Made by a program: the position numbers and the translations under genes
NCBI GenBank assembly: GCA_016303225.1
Contig: JAEDMC010000038.1
Location: 1 to 18,060 of the forward strand
From: Kiritimatiellia bacterium
Lineage (GTDB): Bacteria; Verrucomicrobiota; Kiritimatiellia; RFP12; UBA1067
Reading direction: 5' to 3'
Length of the DNA: 18,060 nt
Notes under the pieces: generated by a model
Told to the model about the DNA's origin: nothing
The model's input: the letters and a program-made list of their open reading frames with translations, nothing else
The model's database searches: none
Shown: positions 12,288 through 18,060 of the stretch, in pieces
How the letters are laid out: every line of letters begins with the position of its first letter
How positions within the stretch are numbered: the first letter of the stretch is position 1

Positions 12288-13589
12288 ATGAAAGAACTGA
12301 AGTGTCCGAAGTGCGGCAACGCATTCACCGTGGATGAGGCGGATTACGCCTTCATCCTGCAACAGGTCAAGACCTCGGAATTCAATGCCGAGGTGGAGAA
12401 GCGTCTAAAGGAACTGCAAGCGGGCGAGGCGGCGCAGCGTGAGTTGGCACTGTCCGAGCAGAAGGCGGAGATGAAAACCGCGCTTGATGCGAAGGAACGA
12501 GAAATCGCATCCTTGAAGCTCGCGCTGCAGTCCAAGGAAAGCGAAGCGAAGTCCGCCGAGCTCCAGAAGAAACTCGAGGTGCAGCAGGCCGTTGCCCGGA
12601 AAGAGGATGAAATCATCCAGCTGAAGGCGGAAATCGACGGCAAGGAGAAGGCGCATCAGGTCGATCTCGTCAAGAACCAGATGCAGCAGCAACAGGCTTT
12701 GGCCGACAAGGATGCCGAGATCGCCAACCTCAAGGCCGGGTACGAGAGCCGCCTCAAGATGGCGGACGAGCAGATCGCCTTCTACAAGGACATGAAGGCG
12801 CGGCTGAGCACCAAGATGATCGGAGAGTCGCTGGAGGTCCACTGTTCGACGGAATACGAGCGCTATCTGCGCACGCAGCTGCCGCTTGCCGAATTCGGGA
12901 AGGACAATGATGTCGTGGACGGGACGAAGGGCGATTTCGTCTTCCGCGACAGGGCCGACGACGGCACGGAATACGTCTCGATCATGTTCGAGATGAAGAA
13001 CGAGGCCGACACGACGGCGACGAAGCACAAGAACGAGGACTTCTTCCGGAAGCTCGACGAGGACCGCCGCAAGAAGAACTGCGAATTCGCCGTGCTGGTG
13101 TCTCTCCTTGAGCCCGAGAGCGACCTCTACAACGGAGGCATTGTCGATGTCTCGCACATCTATCCGAAGATGTACGTCATCCGTCCGCAGTTCTTCCTTC
13201 CGATCATCTCCTTGCTCGTCCAGACCTCCAAGAAGGCACTGGAGTACAAGCGCATGGTCGCGGAAATGCAGCGCCAGTCGATCGACGTGACGAATTTCGA
13301 GGAGAAGCTTCTGGACTTTCAGGACAAGTTCGGCAAAAACTACCAGGCGGCCAGGGAGAAGTTTGACAAGGCAATCGCCGAGATCGATAAGTCCATCAAG
13401 GCGCTGGAGGCAACGAAGCAGGCACTTCTGGGCAGCGAGAACCAGCTTCGCCTTGCGAACGACAAGGCCGAGGGCCTGACGATTCGCAAGCTGACGCGCG
13501 GCAATCCGACGATGAAGGCGATGTTCGCCGCTATCGCGGACAAGTCTGTTGACGGGCAGGAGGTGGCGGATGGAGAGGAAAAAGTGTGA
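12288..13589 (+). CDS. DUF2130 protein, PD-(D/E)XK nuclease-like
   Basis: This 433-residue protein has an N-terminal CPKCG half zinc ribbon (residues 6-10), a long Lys/Glu/Gln-rich coiled coil (about 25-175), and the DUF2130 domain, which contains the nuclease-fold signature: GESLE, then GDF (D216) and FEMKNE (E235, K237), as in PD-(D/E)XK enzymes. A second coiled coil (about 345-395) follows. Length and order are normal for DUF2130 proteins, whose cellular role is not well defined; the general plan of coiled coil plus nuclease fold recalls RmuC. GGAAGGA before the ATG supports the start. A 39-codon ORF overlaps its 3' end. The catalytic-type residues are intact. Confidence 0.85.
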   Translation: MKELKCPKCGNAFTVDEADYAFILQQVKTSEFNAEVEKRLKELQAGEAAQRELALSEQKAEMKTALDAKEREIASLKLALQSKESEAKSAELQKKLEVQQAVARKEDEIIQLKAEIDGKEKAHQVDLVKNQMQQQQALADKDAEIANLKAGYESRLKMADEQIAFYKDMKARLSTKMIGESLEVHCSTEYERYLRTQLPLAEFGKDNDVVDGTKGDFVFRDRADDGTEYVSIMFEMKNEADTTATKHKNEDFFRKLDEDRRKKNCEFAVLVSLLEPESDLYNGGIVDVSHIYPKMYVIRPQFFLPIISLLVQTSKKALEYKRMVAEMQRQSIDVTNFEEKLLDFQDKFGKNYQAAREKFDKAIAEIDKSIKALEATKQALLGSENQLRLANDKAEGLTIRKLTRGNPTMKAMFAAIADKSVDGQEVADGEEKV

Positions 13590-13689
13590 GGACTGCATTC
13601 ACATCTGCGGGGCTGATGTCTTCCGGTCTTTCACGAAACGGATGTCCGGCTCGTTGCTTTCGGGGAACCGGCTCATTGAGTCCTTGTGA
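13570..13689 (+). CDS. 39-residue Cys-containing small ORF overlapping the DUF2130 gene
   Basis: MERKKCEDCIHICGADVF starts at 13570 inside the end of the DUF2130 gene (20-bp overlap, different frame), with GGAGG 6 nt upstream. The CxxC...C arrangement near the N-terminus could bind metal, and the rest is basic and Ser-rich. It stops at 13689, 15 nt before the next gene's ATG, so it fits neatly as an operon member. A longer frame from GTG 13586 covers the same DNA but reads as a shadow of the next gene. Confidence is modest because of the small size. Confidence 0.45.
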   Translation: MERKKCEDCIHICGADVFRSFTKRMSGSLLSGNRLIESL

Positions 13690-13703
13690 AAGGAACAATG
13701 AAC

Positions 13704-13994
13704 ATGGCTGGAAAGAGAGATCCGAATCGGTACGGGATCATGTGCTACGTGCCGACCGAGCTTGCCGCGAAGATCAAGAGCTACGTGAGCGGCAAGAGCG
13801 TCCCGAACAAGGGGCGAGAAGGACAGAAGGTGCATACGCCCCTTAGGCCGATGGCGATGAGTGACCTTTTGATCGCACTCGCCGAGGAGAAGCTGAAAGA
13901 TCAGGAGGTGCTGCCGCAGTACGCAAACTGGGGCGACATGATCCGCAGCCACAACCGCAAGGCCCGTGCTACGAAAGACGGAGGTACAAAATGA
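13704..13994 (+). CDS. 96-residue unknown protein
   Basis: It begins MAGKRDPNRYGIMCYVPTEL. AAAGGA ends 9 nt before this ATG but only 3 nt before the in-frame ATG at 13698, so 13704 is preferred. The product is basic and largely helical, with a central MAMSDLLIALAEEKLKDQEV amphipathic stretch and a Lys/Arg-rich tail. The opening resembles small ribbon-helix-helix regulators in size and charge, but I cannot identify a clear motif. It overlaps the next gene by ATGA, so the two are coupled. Confidence 0.65.
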   Translation: MAGKRDPNRYGIMCYVPTELAAKIKSYVSGKSVPNKGREGQKVHTPLRPMAMSDLLIALAEEKLKDQEVLPQYANWGDMIRSHNRKARATKDGGTK

Positions 13995-14293
13995 ACTTTG
14001 GCAGTTGGCAAAGCATCTATGAAGCGGCGCCTGGTCGTGCGAAGGACTACTATCGTGCCAAACTTGATCCCGAATCCAAACTCGACGAGGCACAGATCTG
14101 CCGCGAGATGAACGATGAGGAGTGGGATTACGTGATTGCGAACGCTGGAAGTATCTGTTGCAAGATCGGCTTGCACAAGCGCCGCGAGCGCATGCAAGGC
14201 CAAAAGGCGGGCTCATGGTCGAAGGCAATTTGCGAAGCAACCAAGGCGCGGCTTGAAGCCCGCTGGCAAAAGAAACTAGCAGCGAAGAACTGA
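13991..14293 (+). CDS. 100-residue unknown protein
   Basis: It begins MNFGSWQSIYEAAPGRAKDY within the stop of the previous gene (ATGA). It is a soluble, mainly helical protein with a Cys-Cys pair (SICCKIG) and a strongly basic C-terminal third (KRRERMQGQ ... KARLEARWQKKLAAKN) that could contact nucleic acid. It lies 12 bp before the SAM-synthetase-like gene, within the same run of genes. Family not recognised. Confidence 0.65.
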   Translation: MNFGSWQSIYEAAPGRAKDYYRAKLDPESKLDEAQICREMNDEEWDYVIANAGSICCKIGLHKRRERMQGQKAGSWSKAICEATKARLEARWQKKLAAKN

Positions 14294-14305
14294 AAGGAAA
14301 TAATC

Positions 14306-15320
14306 ATGATAAAGACATCGGAATATTGTGCTCTCGGACATCCTGATCGGAGTTGCGACTTCATTGCAAGCTACATTCTTGATCGTTATCTTGAGCGAAA
14401 TCCCTCGGCAAGGGTCGGGCTGGAAGTCCAGCTCAAGGATGCGTTCTGCACCGTTTCGGGCGAGGTTACGACCTGCTGTCCGTTCTCGAAGGACGAGATC
14501 GCCGGCTTCTGCCGAGAGGCGGTGAACGAAATCGGCTATACGCGGGACTACCGTTCGAGATTCGGCGAGGGAAATTGCATCGTCGGCGACGAGCTGGACG
14601 TGACCACACACCTGTCGCAACAGTCGGGTGACATCGCACAGGGCGTGAATGCAGACGGTTGGGGTGATCAGGGGATCTTCTGGGGAATGGCGGAAGAGGC
14701 GCCGGAGCGTGGCAACATGCCGCTCGACTACTGGCTCGCCCGTCGGATCGCACAGGAACTGACGTCCCGCAAACTGGGCGGACTTGACGTGAAGACGCAA
14801 GTGACCGTCGAGGACGAAAGGCCGGTCGGGTGCGTGGTGGCGATTCCGCTTGCCGACGGCATGCCGGTTGGGCGGGTCGAGACGACGGTTCGGGAGTTCA
14901 TCGGAGCCGACTGCGAACTCGTCGTGAACGGCACGGGCCGTTATGTGAAACACGGCTCAATCGGGGACTGCGGGACGACCGGGCGGAAACTCGTCGTGGA
15001 TTTCTACGGCGGGAACTGCCGGATCGGAGGCGGCTCGCCCTGGGGAAAGGATTCCGACAAAAGCTGACGTCACCTTGAACATCTACGCCAGGAAGCTCGC
15101 GCTCGAATACCTGAAAGCGCACGGCATGAAATGCGTGTACTGCTCGATCTGCTGCTGCATCGGACGGGCGGAGGTTCGCATCTCGTTCTTCGACGCACGG
15201 AATGAACTGCTTGAAACACGCACGGAATGCGTTTCTCCGAGCCGCATCATCGATGAGCTGGGGCTTCGGTCGCCGGGTTTTGCCGACCGGTGTGCAAAAG
15301 GTCTTTTCGGCTACGAATGA
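14306..15320 (+). pseudogene. metK: Compact S-adenosylmethionine synthetase-like gene with a frameshift
   Basis: Residues 1-250 are clearly MetK-like: GHPDR near the start, QQSGDIAQG followed by GDQGIFWG, DVKTQVTVED, TGRKLVVDFYGG and GGGSPWGKD. The frame then ends at TGA 15065-15067. Removing one T of the pair at 15053-15054 restores GKDPTKADVTLNIYARKLAL and continues to TGA 15318-15320, with the MetK-like end LGLRSPGFADRCAKGLFGYE. The repaired protein is about 337 residues, shorter than typical MetK (about 380-400). Residues expected for ATP, methionine and metal binding (His of GHPD, Asp of GDQG, Lys of KTQVT, RK of TGRK, both Lys of the GKDPTKAD loop) are kept, while the usual His before GGG is Ile. 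It makes SAM from methionine and ATP if functional. A sequencing or assembly error is as likely as a true recent mutation. It is probably an accessory copy, not the housekeeping one. Confidence 0.8.
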
Positions 15321-15330
15321 AGGTGCCAAC

Positions 15331-16122
15331 ATGAAATACGCCATCATGAGCGACGTCCACGCAAACCCCAGGGCCTTGAAGGTGGCCTTGGAGGATGCGC
15401 GGCGTTTGGGTTGCGAGAAGTATGTTCTGCTGGGCGATGTGACTGGCTACGGCTATGACGTCAAGACGGCCTTGGCGGAGGTTCGAAAGAACTTCGACGT
15501 CGTGCTGATGGGAAATCACGATTCCGCCTGCGTCGGACTTGAGCCCGTGTGGGAGGTGATGGCAATCGCCAATTACGACATCGACCGTGCTCAGCGAGAA
15601 AAGCTCAACGACGATGAGGTCGCCTGGTTGCAGAACCGCCCCTACATTCATGAGGAGAACGGTCTTGCATTTGCGCATGGCGACTTCACGCGACCGCAGT
15701 CATGGAACTACATCCTGTCGACCGAGGCGGCCATGCAGAACTTCTTCTCCCGCGAGGAACGTCTGCTCTTCTGCGGTCATACGCATCATGCGGCCGTCTG
15801 GGAACAGACGGGGAAAGGAGAGTTTCGCTCCAAGTTCGCGAAGCGGCTCCGAAACCCTGCCGTCAAGGCGGAACGCATCAGCTTCAAGTTGAAAGAGGGT
15901 TCGCGGTACATCGTCAACGTCGGGAGCGTCGGTTATCCGCGCAATGACCTCTGCGCAAGCTATGCGATCTACGACAAGGCGAAGAACCTTGTCACGCTCC
16001 GTCGCCTCCCCTTTGACTTCAAGAACTACATCGCCGACATGATCGAGAACAAGGTGAGCTTGCCGGATTGGCTCGTGGCGCTCCTGACTGTCGCAACGAA
16101 GCCAGAATCTCGTCCAGTTTAG
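15331..16122 (+). CDS. Metallophosphoesterase, YfcE/MJ0936-like
   Basis: This 263-residue calcineurin-type phosphoesterase shows the full metal-binding set: DVHAN (D8, H10), GDVTGYG, GNHDSA, AHGDF and GHTHH, in order. Family members hydrolyse phosphodiesters or phosphomonoesters with two metal ions; the substrate cannot be told from sequence. The frame extends upstream to 15202, but the start at 15331 gives MKYAIMSDVHAN, the standard family N-terminus, with AAGGTG just before it. It lies 10 bp after the end of the MetK-like gene, so they may be co-transcribed. A central section (about 165-205) is a Lys/Arg-rich insertion. The stop is TAG. No terminator is evident in the 16123-16218 gap. Confidence 0.9.
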   Translation: MKYAIMSDVHANPRALKVALEDARRLGCEKYVLLGDVTGYGYDVKTALAEVRKNFDVVLMGNHDSACVGLEPVWEVMAIANYDIDRAQREKLNDDEVAWLQNRPYIHEENGLAFAHGDFTRPQSWNYILSTEAAMQNFFSREERLLFCGHTHHAAVWEQTGKGEFRSKFAKRLRNPAVKAERISFKLKEGSRYIVNVGSVGYPRNDLCASYAIYDKAKNLVTLRRLPFDFKNYIADMIENKVSLPDWLVALLTVATKPESRPV

Positions 16123-16218
16123 TCTGGGCACGGTCTCGGCTCCTTTCAAACGCGGCGTCACCGCGGTCTTTGACGGACAGGGATGACGGGGGTGCCCCGC
16201 TGCATTTTGGCAATATGG

Positions 16219-16224
16219 TATAAT
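16219..16224 (+). promoter_or_regulatory. Extended -10 promoter placing the start on a GTG
   Basis: TATAAT is preceded by TGG (TGnTATAAT). The predicted transcription start, 7 nt downstream, is 16231, the first base of an in-frame GTG. No -35 is seen. This implies a leaderless mRNA for the next gene. Confidence 0.6.
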
Positions 16225-16230
16225 AGTGCC

Positions 16231-16911
16231 GTGAGTGGCTTTTCTGATGTGAATGAGTGTCCTGTGGTGTCGTTTGACCGCGCGGGAGAGGGATATGCCG
16301 AGCGGGTGGTCGAGTGGCTTGCCGATCCGCATGCGTATTTCCGGGCGTTTGGTCCGGAAGCGCGGGCGTTCCAGAAGAAGCATCCGTCGGAGCGGCTGCG
16401 GACGATGACGCTGGTCATGTCCGCGGCGGAACTGGCGGAGAAGCGTCCTGTCTGCGTGTCGCTGGACGGCGTGGAGATTCGCGTCCGGTCGTGGTCGGAT
16501 GTGTTTTCGTGCGTCGTTTCGCGGCTGGTGGCGGCCCATGAGGAGACGTTTGTGGCGCTGCAGTCCGCCGGTGAGCTCGGGTGGCTCGGATGCGGAGCCG
16601 GAAACGAGGCGGTCGCGGCGGTGCTTGAGGCGGGACGGCTGAATCCGCAGTTCGCGGACTGGGCCGAGGTCGTTGCCCGCGTGCAGTGGCTATTCCTCAT
16701 GTGTGGCATCCGCCTCAACGAGGTGGTTGTGCAGGTCGATCCCTATACGAACGAGGCCTGGCGCGTCCGCAAGGCGGAGATCGACCGCAAGCGGGCGGCG
16801 GAGAAGGCGTTCATGGAGGGGCGCCGCGCCGCGCAGAAGGCCTGGGCGGACGCGCATCCCGAGTCCGGGTTGTCGGATAGGGTAGAAGGAGCCAGAAGGA
16901 GAGTACGGTGA
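16231..16911 (+). CDS. Unknown protein, probably leaderless GTG start
   Basis: The open frame begins at 16183, but the promoter -10 at 16219-16224 lies inside it, so translation must start later. GTG at 16231 coincides with the predicted transcription start, giving 226 residues. There is no Shine-Dalgarno sequence before it, consistent with leaderless translation; a later in-frame GTG near 16249 is an alternative. The family is not recognised. It is a soluble protein with a conserved-looking core (VSLDGVEIRVRSWSDVFSCV) and a highly basic, Ala/Arg-rich C-terminal helix (about 185-226). It overlaps the acyltransferase gene by GTGA, so the two are translationally coupled, which suggests a shared process at the envelope. 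Confidence 0.65.
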   Translation: MSGFSDVNECPVVSFDRAGEGYAERVVEWLADPHAYFRAFGPEARAFQKKHPSERLRTMTLVMSAAELAEKRPVCVSLDGVEIRVRSWSDVFSCVVSRLVAAHEETFVALQSAGELGWLGCGAGNEAVAAVLEAGRLNPQFADWAEVVARVQWLFLMCGIRLNEVVVQVDPYTNEAWRVRKAEIDRKRAAEKAFMEGRRAAQKAWADAHPESGLSDRVEGARRRVR

Positions 16912-18020
16912 GTGAGATGAATGGCGAATCGTCTGGACGGCAGGTGTTTTTGGACTATCTGCGGGTCGCGGCCTGTCTGATGGTCATTGTGATTCATTGC
17001 ACCGAGCCGTACTACATTGGCGGGGACGGACGGTGTCAGGTCGCCTGTGCCGCCGACGCGGTCTGGGTTTCGGTGTTCGAGATGATCTGCCGCTGCTGCG
17101 TGCCGCTGTTCGTCATGACGTCGGCCTATCTCCAGTTCCCGGTCGGGCGTCCGACCGGCGAGTTCTTCCGCCGGCGGCTCGTGCGCGTCGGACTGCCGTT
17201 CGTCCTCTGGTGCGTCTACTATTCGCTCGTCTACGATTCGCCGCTCGTACGGGTGCTCTTCAACTTCCCAGATGCCGGCGGACACCTTTGGTTCGTCCCC
17301 ATGCTGCTCGGGCTCTACATCGTGATGCCGATGCTGTCGCCCTGGGCCGAACGCGTGAGCGAGCGCGAGCTGCGCGGCTGGATTTGGGCGTGGCTCGCGA
17401 CGACGCTGCTGCCGTTCGCCCGAAAGCTGTCGTTCGTCCTTTTCGGCGATCCGGCGTTCGGGTCCGTTCCCTATCTCTGGGGCGAGGCCGCCTGGAATCA
17501 TTTCGGGACCTTCTACCACATCAGCGGCTTTGTCGGCTATCTGCTGCTCGGGCTCTACTTCCGCCGGTTTGGACGCAGCCTGTCGTGGGGCGAGACGCTG
17601 AAGCGCGCGCTTCCGCTGCTCGCCGTCGGCATGGCGGGAATGAGCATAGGCTTCTACACCCGCTTTGGCGGAAAGTTCCCCTTTGACGCGCCTTATGCGT
17701 GTGTCGTTGACTTCGAGCTGACGCTGGAATACTGTTCGACGTTCGTGGCGCTGGGGGTCATCGGCTGGTTCATGGTCTTCCGGAAGTTCGTCCGCACCGG
17801 TGCGTTCTACCGGCGGCTGATCCTCCCGCTCTCCCTGGCGAGCTACGGAACCTATCTCGTCCACATGACGATTCTCCTGACGCTCCTGCCGCATTTCAAG
17901 CCGAATCTGCCGATGCCCGTCGCCGTCGTCTCGCTGGCCCTGACGACTTTCGTCTGCGCGTCGCTCGTCTCCCTCGTCGGCCGCCGCATTCCGCGCGTCG
18001 GCTCCTGGCTGTTCGGCTGA
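16908..18020 (+). CDS. Acyltransferase-3 family membrane protein
   Basis: This 370-residue integral membrane protein of the acyltransferase-3 (OafA/WecH-like) family starts with the family opening FLDYLRVAACLMVIVIHC, in which the His after the first helix is the conserved catalytic-type residue, followed by about ten hydrophobic segments and LVHMTILL near the end. Such enzymes O-acylate surface polysaccharides or lipids at the inner membrane. The start is GTG at 16908, overlapping the previous stop (GTGA), with AAGGAG 6 nt upstream; an ATG 3 codons later is an alternative. Length is normal. It stops at TGA 18018-18020; the last 40 bases hold no recognisable feature. Composition matches the GC-rich background, so this pair may be chromosomal core outside the island. 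Confidence 0.9.
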   Translation: MSEMNGESSGRQVFLDYLRVAACLMVIVIHCTEPYYIGGDGRCQVACAADAVWVSVFEMICRCCVPLFVMTSAYLQFPVGRPTGEFFRRRLVRVGLPFVLWCVYYSLVYDSPLVRVLFNFPDAGGHLWFVPMLLGLYIVMPMLSPWAERVSERELRGWIWAWLATTLLPFARKLSFVLFGDPAFGSVPYLWGEAAWNHFGTFYHISGFVGYLLLGLYFRRFGRSLSWGETLKRALPLLAVGMAGMSIGFYTRFGGKFPFDAPYACVVDFELTLEYCSTFVALGVIGWFMVFRKFVRTGAFYRRLILPLSLASYGTYLVHMTILLTLLPHFKPNLPMPVAVVSLALTTFVCASLVSLVGRRIPRVGSWLFG

Positions 18021-18060
18021 AGAAGGCTGTAGTCGGGCGCTCAACACCGCTTCGCGGCAT

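Noticed and set aside
16743..18047. 434-codon minus-strand frame opposite the acyltransferase gene
   Set aside because: Low-complexity Arg/Glu/Ala/Gln translation with no recognisable domain; the plus strand encodes a clear membrane acyltransferase.
1..18060. CRISPR array, rRNA, tRNA or insertion-sequence transposase
   Set aside because: No regularly spaced repeats, conserved rRNA or tRNA cores, or transposase motifs were seen on either strand.

Overview
The window is a GC-rich (about 60%) bacterial accessory region with dense, short-spaced genes, good Shine-Dalgarno sites and sigma70-type extended -10 promoters. The organism cannot be named from the sequence. High GC, many small unknown genes and short palindromic repeats inserted in frame inside a coding region are reminiscent of Verrucomicrobiota/Kiritimatiellota/Lentisphaerota gut or rumen genomes, but this is a weak inference.

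Layout. (1) Positions 1-974, minus strand: an AT-richer mobile-element edge, with a small excisionase-like HTH gene translationally coupled to an unknown gene that runs off the left end. (2) 995-1302, plus strand: an extended -10 promoter followed by about 300 nt with no convincing ORF but a chain of at least six hairpins, ending in a long fold-back of about 100 nt. This is a candidate structured RNA or long leader. (3) 1396-7939: a two-gene operon, a PLD-nuclease/SNF2-type helicase and a Type ISP-like adenine methyltransferase with its specificity region. It reads as a split relative of single-chain Type ISP restriction-modification enzymes. The methyltransferase gene has an AT-rich specificity segment and at least three copies of a 26-bp palindromic repeat. 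(4) 7976-8808, minus strand and convergent: a DUF3800 gene whose leader holds its own promoter, two tandem 25-nt repeats and an intrinsic terminator just before the start codon, a layout like Type III toxin-antitoxin loci. (5) 8842-9323: two decayed small genes. (6) 9340-11498: a Schlafen/AlbA-type protein, a small membrane protein and a coupled HTH protein. (7) 11666-14293: a DUF6717-like protein, small unknown ORFs and a DUF2130 nuclease-like protein. (8) 14306-16122: a frameshifted, compact S-adenosylmethionine synthetase-like gene and a metallophosphoesterase. (9) 16231-18020: an unknown protein that appears to start on a leaderless GTG, coupled to an acyltransferase-3 membrane protein.

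How the genes fit together. The helicase/nuclease and methyltransferase very probably act together in self/non-self DNA recognition. DUF3800, AlbA/Schlafen, DUF2130 and a SAM synthetase-like gene nearby, together with gene decay and composition breaks, make 700-16100 look like a defence/mobile island. The most unusual signals are the two structured-RNA candidates (995-1302 and 8692-8772), each sitting directly upstream of a defence-type gene.
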